Shown: positions 1 to 8,407 of the stretch, piece by piece | Position numbering within the stretch: the first letter of the stretch is position 1 | Layout: each line of letters starts with the position of its first letter | DNA from: Geobacter sp. UBA6802 | Lineage (GTDB): Bacteria > Desulfobacterota > Desulfuromonadia > Geobacterales > Pseudopelobacteraceae | Direction of reading: 5' to 3' | Assembly (NCBI GenBank): GCA_002452325.1 | Contig: DKFG01000050.1 | Span: forward strand, 51,063-65,130 | Length of the DNA stretch: 14,068 bases | The notes under the pieces: model-generated | The model's input: the letters and a program-made list of their open reading frames with translations, nothing else | Databases searched by the model: none | What the model was told of the DNA's origin: nothing | Translations under genes and position numbers: made by a program

Positions 1-853
1 GAAACTCGCTCTTGGCCCGGTTGGCTGACTCTGCCGCATCCCTGGCCGCCGCCAGTGAGGTCTCCAGCATCCGGCGCTGGGTCATATCCTGTTTAAAGGC
101 CACAAAACCGCCGTCCGGCAACGGAGCCGCCACCACCTTTACCCAGATGACTGAGCCGTCTTTACGCCTGAGCGGCAGCTCATCATCAGCAATGCCGAAG
201 GTCTTGACCGCCTCAAAGTGACGTAACGCTGCCTCGCGGGACTCATCAGTCAAAAGTACGGTCATCGGCTTGCCCAGCAGCTCAAAGGGCTGGTAACCGA
301 ACAGCTCGGCGCCGGCCCGGTTAACCTCGTAGAACCGCCCTTCGTTGTCCACCACAAAGATCCCCAGCGGCGCTACCTCGACATACGAGCGGAACTTCTG
401 TTCGCAGCAGACCAGTTCCCGCTGGAGCAACGCCTGTGATGCCAGCTGATCCTGGCGGTATTTCAGCAGCAGGTGGTTTTTGATCCGCAACCGTACGATA
501 GACGGGTTGTACGGCTTGGCAATGTAATCCACCGCCCCCAGTTCAAGCCCTTTTACCTCAAACGCTTCTTCGGCCATGCAGGTCAGAAAAAGCACCGGTA
601 TATCGGCCAGCGCGGGTTGTTCCCTGATCTTTTCAAACAGCTGATACCCGTCCATCTCCGGCATCACCAGATCCAGCATAATCAGATCCGGACGCACCAC
701 CTGCAGCAGGTCCAGCGCCTCTGCACCGCTTTGGGCCTTCAGCACCCGGTACTCCTGCTCAAGTATCGAGACCAGCATCTCAATGCTCAACAGATCATCA
801 TCAACCACCAGCACGGTCTGGCCATCAAGCGCCTGTGTCATAACGTCTCTCAT
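1..853 (-). CDS. Receiver-PAS protein, probably a hybrid histidine kinase (partial, C-terminus off the left edge)
   Basis: The 284 visible codons encode a CheY-like receiver (about residues 12-130) and then a PAS domain (about 150-262). The receiver has the acidic cluster VVDDD at 16-20, phospho-acceptor D61 in the MLDLVMPEMDG context, T91 and K113 before a proline. The fragment ends in an Ala-rich helix with RAKSEF. In the three full kinases of this window, that motif, or a close variant of it, sits directly before the H-box LANMSHEIRTP, so a HisKA/HATPase kinase almost certainly follows outside the window; this is inference. No membrane segment is seen, so the protein is cytosolic. ATG at 853 directly abuts the stop of the NarL-type gene, with GGTGGGG 9 nt upstream. 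ATG at 841, with GAGAG 5 nt upstream, is an equally reasonable start. It is the last visible gene of the operon and probably receives phosphate from upstream relay proteins. Confidence 0.9.
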   Translation of the reverse strand, partial: MRDVMTQALDGQTVLVVDDDLLSIEMLVSILEQEYRVLKAQSGAEALDLLQVVRPDLIMLDLVMPEMDGYQLFEKIREQPALADIPVLFLTCMAEEAFEVKGLELGAVDYIAKPYNPSIVRLRIKNHLLLKYRQDQLASQALLQRELVCCEQKFRSYVEVAPLGIFVVDNEGRFYEVNRAGAELFGYQPFELLGKPMTVLLTDESREAALRHFEAVKTFGIADDELPLRRKDGSVIWVKVVAAPLPDGGFVAFKQDMTQRRMLETSLAAARDAAESANRAKSEF

Positions 854-1474
854 TCAGATCAGCCCCACCTTGACGGCATATCGCACCAGCTCGGCCGTGG
901 AGTGGACCCTCAGTTTTTTCATGATCTTGGTACGATGGTTATCAACCGTCTTGCTGCTGATCCCCAGGCTGTCGCCGATAAAACGGTTATTCATACCGCA
1001 GGCAACCAGACGGACCACCTCGCACTCACGCTCGGTCAGGGTTTTAGGCAGCGGCAGCTCCTGATCGTCCACAACCGGCGGAATCAGCCGACTGCTGCCA
1101 TCGGCAACACTCCTGACCACATCCAGCAGGTCAGTCATGGCGTGGTGCTTAAAGAGATACTCATTGGCCCCGCAGGAGCGGGCCCGCTCAACCAGCAACT
1201 GGTCGTCGTGGGTGGTCAGTATCACTATCGGCGTCAAATTGTCTGCCTGACGGAGCTGCGCCGTTACCGACAGCCCATCCATACCCGGCATTGAAAGATC
1301 CAGGATCGCCACGGTGGGACACAGATCAACAATCGTCTGCAGGGCCTCATCGCCCCGGCTGCATGATGCGACAATCCGCATGGACGGGTCGGTTGCCACC
1401 AGAGAGTGTACCCCCTGCAGAAAAATAGGATGGTCATCGGCAACAACCAGGGTGATCTCGCTACGCTCTTCCAT
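854..1474 (-). CDS. NarL/LuxR-family DNA-binding response regulator
   Basis: This is a two-domain transcriptional regulator of 206 residues, the usual size for the NarL/FixJ family. The receiver occupies about residues 6-125, with acidic pair D13-D14, phospho-acceptor D59 (LDLSMPGMDG), T87 and K109. A LuxR-type helix-turn-helix follows at about 143-205: LTERECEVVRLVACGM, then a recognition region with SSKTVDNHRTKIMKKL. Phosphorylation of D59 would be expected to drive dimerisation and DNA binding, as known for the family. The start is set by a strong GGAGGT 4 nt before ATG 1474. An upstream in-frame ATG at 1501 would add nine residues and has no better site. The gene overlaps the end of the upstream hybrid kinase by 14 nt, so translational coupling and a cognate role are likely. 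That kinase lacks an HPt, so phosphate may arrive through an HPt encoded elsewhere in the operon. It is the only DNA-binding output seen here. Confidence 0.95.
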   Translation of the reverse strand: MEERSEITLVVADDHPIFLQGVHSLVATDPSMRIVASCSRGDEALQTIVDLCPTVAILDLSMPGMDGLSVTAQLRQADNLTPIVILTTHDDQLLVERARSCGANEYLFKHHAMTDLLDVVRSVADGSSRLIPPVVDDQELPLPKTLTERECEVVRLVACGMNNRFIGDSLGISSKTVDNHRTKIMKKLRVHSTAELVRYAVKVGLI

Positions 1475-4445
1475 CTGCACCTCCGTTTTGCCCCTGCCCA
1501 TGATCGGCCACCACTCGCAGCAGCTCTTCCCGCAGCAGCATCAGACTGAGCGGTTTGGCCAGGTAACTGTCAAAACCGTTTGCCAGAAACCGCTCCCGGT
1601 CGCCCCGCAGGGCGTAGGCGGTCAGGGCAATGATCGGGATATGCCCCCCCTGCTGCTTTTCCTGCTCACGGATCAGCATCACTGCCTGATCACCGGACAT
1701 CACCGGCATCTGAATATCCATCAGGATCAGGTCAATCCCCCCCTGCTGCCAACGCTGCAGCGCCTCTGCCCCGTTGCGGGCCTCAACCACGGGCAGCCCC
1801 AGTTTGGCCAGCAACCCCAGCACATACTGCAGGTTCATGGTATTGTCTTCAGCCACCAGTATGGTCAGGACAGGACCATCCCAGGTGGATCGCACTGCCT
1901 GCTGCTGTTCCTGCAGCACACCGGTGCTGCTGATGCCAAACGGCAGCTCCAGCTGGAAGCTGCTGCCCAGCCCCGGCGTACTCTCCAGCGCGATATCTCC
2001 CCCCATCTGGTGGGCCAGCTGGCGGCAGATGGTCAGCCCCAGCCCGGTACCGCCGTAGCGGCGGGTGGTGGAGCTGTCGGCCTGGGCAAACGGTTCAAAG
2101 ATATGCTGCTGCGCCTCAGCCGACAGACCGATGCCGGTATCCCGCACCGTGATGGCTACCTGAGCACTGAACTGCTGCTGCTCAAGCAAGCGGGCCGTAA
2201 TGACGATCTCGCCCTGTGCAGTAAACTTGACCGCATTACTGAGCAGGTTCAGCAGGATCTGCTTCAGCCGCAGCTGATCCCCCTTGACGATCTCCGGCAA
2301 CTGCTCGTCCAGATCAAGCCTCAACTGCAGCCGCTTCTTGTGGATAGCAGATATCTGGGTATTGACCACATCGTTGACGGCCCGCCGCAGCGAGAAATCC
2401 ATGTATTCAAGCTCTATTTTACCCGCCTCAACCTTGGAAAGGTCCAGGATATCGTTGATCAGGGCCAACAGGCTGTCACCGCTGCTTCTGATACAATCAA
2501 GGTACTCCTGCTGATCCGGGGTCAGCTGCGTAAAGCTCAGCAGCTCGGCCATCCCCAGCACGCCGTTCATGGGCGTACGAATCTCATGGCTCATATTGGC
2601 CAGAAATTCGCTCTTGGCCTGGTTGGCCGCCTCAGCCGCCTGCTTGGCCTCTTCAAGGGCCTCAGCAGCCTTGCGCTGTTCGGTCACATCCCGCATCAGC
2701 TCCAGCATGCAGGGGGTACCGTCACTATCGACAAACGGCAGCGCCACCACATTGAAGACGGCACCGTCAGGATGACACAGCTCGGTTGACAGAGAACCGC
2801 CCTGTTTTAATCGCTCTTCATAGCGGCAGTAACTGCAGGGGCTGTCGGAGCGTCCCAGCTCCTGGTAGCAGATCAGGCCGGTTCGATCGCCGTACAGCCG
2901 CATGAGCGCATCGTTCATGTAGCGTATCCGATACTGGCGATCGATCAGCAGTACACCAAGGCCGCTATCGGAAATGGCCTGAAACAGCAGGGCCTGCCGC
3001 TCCTGCCGGGCAATCTGTTCGGTCAGGTCTTGCATGGTGCCCAGGGAATGGAGCGCAGAACCGTCAGGGCCAAAACCGGTTTCGCACTGCACCTGCAGGT
3101 AGCGCACCTGCCCGTCAGGCAGCAGCAGGCGGTGATTGCAGCTGAAGTTGGTCTGCTTCCTGATACTCTGCTGCCAGACCTCCAGCAGAGATTCCCGATC
3201 ATCAGGATGCACCCGCTCCAGGTAGCGCTCAACCGATGGACCGTTTGCCGGTCGCAGCCCCAGCAGGGTAAAGATCATTGGCGACCAGCGCACCTCTTTG
3301 GTACGGTGGTCCTGTTCCCAGTAGCCGATCCTGGTCAGCTCCTGGCTCTTCAGCAGCTTGCGGCGTTCCAGCTCAATCTGGCTTACCAGGCCATTGAAGG
3401 CATCAGCCAACTGCTGCACCTCGTGTGTGTCGTCAGCCTCTGCGGTCTCAATCCGGTCCAGTTGCCGGGGGTCCATACCGGCAATGGAGCCGGCCAATCG
3501 GGACAGGCCGCCGGTAATGGTACGGCCCAGCCACCAGGTACCGCCGATACCGGCCAGCACCACCAGCAGCATCCCCCCCAGGTAGACCAGACGGAAACGT
3601 TTGACCGGCTGAAACGCCTCGTCCACCGGCAGATTGGCCGCCAGTATCCAGTTGTTGGTCTTCAGCCGCCTGAAGGAAGAGATGCTGTGCAACCCTTTGC
3701 TGTTGACCGTCTCGCCGCTTCCCTCAAAACCATCCAGGGCCAGATCAAACATACGGTTTACACCCGGCAGCACATCCTGCTGCATGATCCGGCTGTGGTC
3801 AGGGTGGATGATCATGGTGCGGTCCGGGGCAAAGAGAAAATAGTACCCGGTTTTACCCATCTTTGCCTTGGTCAGGGTATGGAAGAAGCTATCCTGCACC
3901 AGCAGATCCATGGCCCCGCCCAGAATCGCCACCAGCTGCTTGTTGGCATTAAATACCGGGGCGGTCATCATGATGGTGGGGCGGCCATGCTTGGAGGAGG
4001 AATAGGGGTTGGAGATGAACGGCTTGCCGGTCTGCACCGTCTGCAGGTAATACTCACGAAAGGAGAAATCTTTGCCGCGCCGCCCCGGCAGCCGGGGGTT
4101 TTCCACCAGCAGATGGCCATCGGGGGCAAACAGAAACAGGCCGCTGTTAAAGATGCTGCGGATGCCGGTGCGATTATCAAGCCAGGCCTGAGCGGTATCA
4201 GGATTATTCAGCACCCCCTGGGGCAGCACCCCGGCCACCCCGATCAGGGCGTTGTGGGCCGAGATCAGCTTGTCGTCCAGTCCCTCGGCAACACTGTTCA
4301 AGGTGGCATACTGCTGCAGCTTGATCAGATCAACGGTCTGCTGTTTGAAATACAAATACGTGGCAATGGCGGTGCCGCCCAGTACCAGCACCAGAAACAG
4401 GGCGACACCGGTTACCAGCCGTTGGTTGATGGTGTTCATCTTCAT
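1461..4445 (-). CDS. Hybrid sensor histidine kinase: Cache-HAMP-PAS-PAS-HisKA-HATPase-REC
   Basis: A 994-residue inner-membrane sensor kinase. TM1 (about 9-33) and TM2 (about 286-307) flank a periplasmic double-Cache-like region with motifs such as SFREYY and YYFLFAPDRTMIIHPD. HAMP follows (about 307-360), then PAS1 (361-481) and PAS2 (about 488-592). The HisKA H-box has phospho-acceptor H620 in NMSHEIRTPMNG. The HATPase has its N-box (LLSNAVKF), a DTGIG motif and GGTGLGL. A receiver near 861-980 carries D910 (LMDIQMPVMSG), T942 and K964. PAS2 contains C526, C537 and C540 in a C-X10-C-X2-C pattern, which may bind a metal or cofactor. No HPt is present, so onward transfer needs another protein. 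ATG 4445 overlaps the preceding stop as ATGA and has GGGAG 5 nt upstream. A GTG at 4457 would add four residues but is less well placed. The ligand of the Cache region cannot be read from sequence. Confidence 0.95.
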   Translation of the reverse strand: MKMNTINQRLVTGVALFLVLVLGGTAIATYLYFKQQTVDLIKLQQYATLNSVAEGLDDKLISAHNALIGVAGVLPQGVLNNPDTAQAWLDNRTGIRSIFNSGLFLFAPDGHLLVENPRLPGRRGKDFSFREYYLQTVQTGKPFISNPYSSSKHGRPTIMMTAPVFNANKQLVAILGGAMDLLVQDSFFHTLTKAKMGKTGYYFLFAPDRTMIIHPDHSRIMQQDVLPGVNRMFDLALDGFEGSGETVNSKGLHSISSFRRLKTNNWILAANLPVDEAFQPVKRFRLVYLGGMLLVVLAGIGGTWWLGRTITGGLSRLAGSIAGMDPRQLDRIETAEADDTHEVQQLADAFNGLVSQIELERRKLLKSQELTRIGYWEQDHRTKEVRWSPMIFTLLGLRPANGPSVERYLERVHPDDRESLLEVWQQSIRKQTNFSCNHRLLLPDGQVRYLQVQCETGFGPDGSALHSLGTMQDLTEQIARQERQALLFQAISDSGLGVLLIDRQYRIRYMNDALMRLYGDRTGLICYQELGRSDSPCSYCRYEERLKQGGSLSTELCHPDGAVFNVVALPFVDSDGTPCMLELMRDVTEQRKAAEALEEAKQAAEAANQAKSEFLANMSHEIRTPMNGVLGMAELLSFTQLTPDQQEYLDCIRSSGDSLLALINDILDLSKVEAGKIELEYMDFSLRRAVNDVVNTQISAIHKKRLQLRLDLDEQLPEIVKGDQLRLKQILLNLLSNAVKFTAQGEIVITARLLEQQQFSAQVAITVRDTGIGLSAEAQQHIFEPFAQADSSTTRRYGGTGLGLTICRQLAHQMGGDIALESTPGLGSSFQLELPFGISSTGVLQEQQQAVRSTWDGPVLTILVAEDNTMNLQYVLGLLAKLGLPVVEARNGAEALQRWQQGGIDLILMDIQMPVMSGDQAVMLIREQEKQQGGHIPIIALTAYALRGDRERFLANGFDSYLAKPLSLMLLREELLRVVADHGQGQNGGADGRA
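1479..1484 (-). promoter_or_regulatory. Ribosome binding site for the NarL-type regulator
   Basis: GGAGGT lies 4 nt before ATG 1474, inside the coding end of the upstream hybrid kinase. It decides the start over an in-frame ATG at 1501 that lies further upstream, and it implies reinitiation or coupling after the kinase stop at 1461. Confidence 0.8.
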
Positions 4446-7400
4446 ACCTGCTCCCACTGACGGATAAAGGTGGTGTACTGGTTGCAGAACTGCTTAAAGG
4501 ACTGCTCCAGCTGCTCAAGAAGCAAGTCGGCCTGCTGCAGGGCAACACCGCCACGGCCCAGCTGCTCCAGCTGAAATGCAAGCTCGGCACAGCGCACGGC
4601 GCCGCTGTTCAGTGAGGCCCCCTTCAGGCCGTGGGCCTCGCGGGTAAAACCGTCGCGATCATCTTCCTGCCCAAACTGCCGCAACCGTGCCAGCATGTCG
4701 GGAAACTCGGCCACAAACAGCTCAGTCACCTGGCAGGCCAGCTCCGTATCGCCATCCAGTCGATCAAGCAGCCCTGCATGATCAAAATCAGACACGGCCT
4801 GCACCGGTACCGGGTCAGACGTATCCGCTGCTATTTGTGGCCCACCCTGCTGCAACAGACGGTTGATGCAGGCCAGCAGGGCCTTGGGCTGCACCGGCTT
4901 GTTGAGGAAGTCATTCATACCAGCCTCCAAACAGTTCTGACGATCCTGCGCAAAGGCATGGGCGGTCATGGCAACAATCGGCAGCCTGCGGTTCTGTTCT
5001 CCGGCCTCGCCTGCCCTGATCCGTCGGGTGGCCTCAAAACCGTCCATAACAGGCATCTGGCAGTCCATCAGGATCAGATCCACCGCTGAAATCCGTAGCA
5101 TGGCCAGGGCCTCTTCGCCGTTAGTTGCCTGCAGCACGGTGTGTCCCTGCTTCTGCAGGATGCCGCAGGCAACCAGCATGTTGACGTTATTATCCTCCAC
5201 CACCAGAATTCTGGCCCTGCTCAACGGTGCCGTTTCCTGCGCCGGTTCATCGACTACAGCCAGTCCAGCGGCCTGTTTATCGCTGCAGCAGCCAAAGGGG
5301 ATCGCCACGGTAAAAGAGCTGCCCTGTCCGGGCCAGCTGACCACATTGATGGTACCCTCCATCAGCTTGGCCAGACGGAGGGATATGGCCAACCCCAGCC
5401 CGGTGCCGCCGAATTTGCGGGTAATAGAGCTGTCGGCCTGGGTAAATGGATCGAACAGGCTCTCCAGCTGGGCACGGGGGATGCCAATACCGGTATCCTG
5501 CACCTTGCAGCGCAGCAGTATCCGACCGTCATCCAAGGGCTCGGTCCAGGCCTTCACGGTGATGGTACCTCGTTCGGTAAACTTGACTGCATTGGAAAGC
5601 AGGTTCAGCAGGATCTGGCGCAGTCGGGTCAGATCCCCCGTCAGACAGGCTGGCTCCAGTTGTTCAAAACGGCGGACCAGTAGCAGCCCCTTGGCATCGG
5701 CCTGGGGTGTTACCAGCTCAAGCAGCTCTTCCAGAGCCGTTGCCGGGTTAAACGGAAGCTGCTCCAGCTCAATCTTGCCAGAATCGATCCTGGAAAAATC
5801 CAGGATGTCGTTGATAATGGCCAGCAACAGCTGGCTACTGGCCGTGATGGTATCCAGATAACGCTGCTGCTCTTCAGAAAGCGGGGTCTCGGCCAGCAGC
5901 CCGGCCATGCCGATCACCCCGTTCATCGGCGTGCGGATCTCGTGGGACATGTTGGCCAGAAACTGCATTTTTGCCTCTGCCGCCTCTTTGAGTGCCTGCA
6001 TGGCCTGTTTTTCAATCGAGATGTCACGGCCCACCACCACCAAGCCCCGACGACGACCATCCTTCTCAAAGCAGGGCAGCTTGGTAACGGCATAGGTGCG
6101 GCTGCCCCCTTCCGGCAGCGGTATGCTCTCCTCGCAGTAAAAGGCTTCTCCGTGCTGCCAGGCTGCCTCGTCTGAAGCGCCACAGGCCATGAAGGCATCG
6201 TAATAGAACGGGCTGAACGGTGCCAGTTCAGCATCGGTCTTGCCCTGATACGCCACCCCTTCCAAGCGGAACAGCTGCAGATCGTAGCGGTTTGCCAGCA
6301 ACCAGCGCCCCTCGCCGTCTTTCAGGCAGATCACACCGGGGATCAGATCTATCAGCTCATGCAGCCGCTCTTCAGAACTGTGCAGGGCGGTCTCGTTCTT
6401 ACGGGATGCCGTGATATCGCGGCTGACCCCCACCACCCCACGCACTGCGCCGTGAACATCCCTGAGCGGCGCTTTCAGCGTATCCAGCAGCACCTGGCGA
6501 CCATCAGGATAGGTAACCCACTCCTCGTTATGGCGCGGTGCCCCTACTTCCAGTGTCAGCCGGTCCTGCTGCCGGAAGAAACCGGCGGTCACCGGGTCAA
6601 ACAGCTCGCTGTCGCGTGCCCCCACGATCTCTTCACGACTATGGGCAACCAGTTCGGCAAAGGCCGGGTTGCATCCCAGATAGACCCCATCCAGATCCTT
6701 GAAAAAGATGATGTCGCCGGTAGAGGCCATCACCGCATCCAGTAGGGTGGTACGTTCCTGAACCCGCAATTCCAGTTGTTCATTCAGACGCTTCAGCTCA
6801 AGGGATTGATGCAGCAGGCCAACCATCATCTGCTGAAAATTGACAGCAAGTCCCTCCATTTCATGAATCGATGCAACGGGCCATGTCACCGGCTCGCCCT
6901 GCATCACCCGCTGCGGCAGGGTACGGGTAACCTCCACCAGCTGTTCAAAAACCCGCGAAAATCGGCGGGACAGCCAGTGGGAAAGCAGCAGGCCCGCCAG
7001 CAACAGCGGGGCAACGAATAACAGGGTTCCCGTTCCCCTGCGACCGGTTTCAAGCAGCAGCGGTTTGAGCGACCACTGCACGGCCAGGGACCACTCCGGC
7101 AGACCGACAAGGGGCTCTTCACGGTAATAGAACGAATCAAGTCGGCGCTTCATGGCCCCGATTCCCGGCTTAGGGGCCGGGTTCCAGAGCTGCAGCCCGT
7201 CCTGCAGCGTCTGCAGTGTGCCGTCAACAGGCAGATAAAACTGCTGCATCGGCTGCCATGCCTTGTCAGTGCTGAACACCACCCGGCGCTGCGAATCCAG
7301 CAGGGTAAGCGTAATCGGATGGTTTTTTACCATCTCACTGGCCAGCACCTGCAGGTCATCCAGATTAAAGACTGTAATGAGTGCCCCGTGGTAACGCCCC

Positions 7401-8407
7401 CCGCCATGGATCGGCGCCGCCACGGCCAGCCGGGGACCGTGCAGACCGATCGTGCCGACAAAAAACTCAACCGCGCTGTGGAAAGGGGGCTGCCTGATCT
7501 TTTGCAGATAGGGGCGGTCACTCATATCAATGCCGATGGTGGAACGTCCCTTTTCATCAAACGCAGGGGTAAAGGCCCGGGTTATGCCGTTACGGTCAAC
7601 AATGATCTGACGACTGATGCCCTGCTTCCCCTGTTTCAGCCGTTCCAGCTGCGACTGCAGCAGCTGTGGCGACGCCTGGGCAGGATCAGGCAGCACGGCA
7701 GCCAGATCGGCAACCTGCTGCTGTCTGGCCGTAAACCAGAGATCCAGGGTGGTTCGGGCAACAACGCGGCTGAAGCGGATTGTGTTTGTCTGTGCTACCT
7801 GCAAATCCAGTTCAAAACTGCGGGTCAGGTTGAACCAGACATACCCGACAGCCGGGATCAGCACCAGCGATGCCACTCCGGTAAACAGCAGTTGGCGTAG
7901 TGTCGGCTTGTGCGGTCGATCAGTCCGCTGCACAACCCAGAGCAAAAGACAGATAACCTGGGCCAGCAGGGCGTTCAGAACCCCGTTAACCCCCTGCTTG
8001 AGCACAATCAGCCAGACCCCTGATGACTCAAAATCCATGACGCCGCCATACAACAGCCAGATCAGTGCCGGAGCAGCGGTACACCAGTAGAGACAATCAG
8101 CGGGTAACAGACCAAACCTGCGACGCTGCACCAGCAGGTACACCGCCACAATCTCAGCCGTAAAGATCAGCATGGCCCAGGGATGATGCCAGATGAAACA
8201 GGTTGCAGCAGCAGCGGTCAGACCCGCCACCATGCCGACCAGGGGGCCGAACAGCTGCAGTGCCACCAATGCCGCAATAGAGCCGAACAGCAGATCTGCC
8301 CCGAAAAAAAGCGGCAGCTTCAGCCAGTTAAGCGCAAAACCGGCCAGACCGAAACCAAGGCCAATCAGCAGGCTGCGGACAGGTTGACGCAGGGTTACAG
8401 AGCTCAT
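4442..8407 (-). CDS. Multi-pass membrane hybrid histidine kinase: 7TM-Cache-HAMP-PAS-PAS-HisKA-HATPase-REC-HPt
   Basis: A very large kinase of 1321 residues. The N-terminus (about 10-195) has roughly seven hydrophobic segments, like a MASE-type integral-membrane sensor. An extracytoplasmic Cache-like domain follows (about 205-450, with DMSDRPYL and AVAAPI), then a membrane segment (about 459-480) and a HAMP-like linker. PAS1 (about 553-670) and PAS2 (about 680-798) come next. The HisKA phospho-acceptor is H822 in NMSHEIRTPMNG. The HATPase shows LLSNAVKF, DTGIGIP and GGTGLGL. The receiver acceptor is D1115 (LMDCQMPVMDG), and the HPt phospho-histidine is H1259 in AHGLKGAS. The protein therefore holds a complete His-Asp-His relay and lacks only the final receiver, which the NarL-type protein or the left-edge receiver could supply. 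Start ATG 8407 overlaps the HD-GYP stop as ATGA, with GAGGGAG 4 nt upstream. The N-terminal membrane domain may be a named MASE family, but I cannot assign which one. Confidence 0.95.
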   Translation of the reverse strand: MSSVTLRQPVRSLLIGLGFGLAGFALNWLKLPLFFGADLLFGSIAALVALQLFGPLVGMVAGLTAAAATCFIWHHPWAMLIFTAEIVAVYLLVQRRRFGLLPADCLYWCTAAPALIWLLYGGVMDFESSGVWLIVLKQGVNGVLNALLAQVICLLLWVVQRTDRPHKPTLRQLLFTGVASLVLIPAVGYVWFNLTRSFELDLQVAQTNTIRFSRVVARTTLDLWFTARQQQVADLAAVLPDPAQASPQLLQSQLERLKQGKQGISRQIIVDRNGITRAFTPAFDEKGRSTIGIDMSDRPYLQKIRQPPFHSAVEFFVGTIGLHGPRLAVAAPIHGGGRYHGALITVFNLDDLQVLASEMVKNHPITLTLLDSQRRVVFSTDKAWQPMQQFYLPVDGTLQTLQDGLQLWNPAPKPGIGAMKRRLDSFYYREEPLVGLPEWSLAVQWSLKPLLLETGRRGTGTLLFVAPLLLAGLLLSHWLSRRFSRVFEQLVEVTRTLPQRVMQGEPVTWPVASIHEMEGLAVNFQQMMVGLLHQSLELKRLNEQLELRVQERTTLLDAVMASTGDIIFFKDLDGVYLGCNPAFAELVAHSREEIVGARDSELFDPVTAGFFRQQDRLTLEVGAPRHNEEWVTYPDGRQVLLDTLKAPLRDVHGAVRGVVGVSRDITASRKNETALHSSEERLHELIDLIPGVICLKDGEGRWLLANRYDLQLFRLEGVAYQGKTDAELAPFSPFYYDAFMACGASDEAAWQHGEAFYCEESIPLPEGGSRTYAVTKLPCFEKDGRRRGLVVVGRDISIEKQAMQALKEAAEAKMQFLANMSHEIRTPMNGVIGMAGLLAETPLSEEQQRYLDTITASSQLLLAIINDILDFSRIDSGKIELEQLPFNPATALEELLELVTPQADAKGLLLVRRFEQLEPACLTGDLTRLRQILLNLLSNAVKFTERGTITVKAWTEPLDDGRILLRCKVQDTGIGIPRAQLESLFDPFTQADSSITRKFGGTGLGLAISLRLAKLMEGTINVVSWPGQGSSFTVAIPFGCCSDKQAAGLAVVDEPAQETAPLSRARILVVEDNNVNMLVACGILQKQGHTVLQATNGEEALAMLRISAVDLILMDCQMPVMDGFEATRRIRAGEAGEQNRRLPIVAMTAHAFAQDRQNCLEAGMNDFLNKPVQPKALLACINRLLQQGGPQIAADTSDPVPVQAVSDFDHAGLLDRLDGDTELACQVTELFVAEFPDMLARLRQFGQEDDRDGFTREAHGLKGASLNSGAVRCAELAFQLEQLGRGGVALQQADLLLEQLEQSFKQFCNQYTTFIRQWEQV
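4451..4455 (-). promoter_or_regulatory. Ribosome binding site for the Cache hybrid kinase
   Basis: GGGAG sits 5 nt before ATG 4445, within the last codons of the preceding kinase gene. It favours ATG 4445, which forms an ATGA overlap with the previous stop, over GTG 4457 and ATG 4439. Confidence 0.7.
5934..5964. repeat. H-box DNA repeat, copy in the multi-pass membrane kinase
   Basis: These 31 bases, encoding the LANMSHEIRTP region, are identical to 11874-11904 in the BarA-type kinase; similarity extends leftwards with a few mismatches. Part of it resembles the matching region at about 2562-2608. The cause is probably strong protein conservation, with possible gene conversion. Confidence 0.7.

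Noticed and set aside
473..1294. Open frame on the + strand (about 273 codons) crossing two genes
   Set aside because: It is antisense to both the NarL-type regulator and the receiver-PAS gene, with His/Gln-rich low-complexity translation.
1314..2789. Long open frame on the + strand (about 491 codons) opposite the Cache kinase
   Set aside because: It lies antisense to a kinase gene with clear domains. Its translation is rich in Gln, His and Leu with no recognisable domain, as expected from GC-biased codons read backwards.
3030..4460. Long open frame on the + strand (about 476 codons)
   Set aside because: It is antisense to the Cache, HAMP and PAS coding region, has no domain signature and no supporting ribosome site that I could see.
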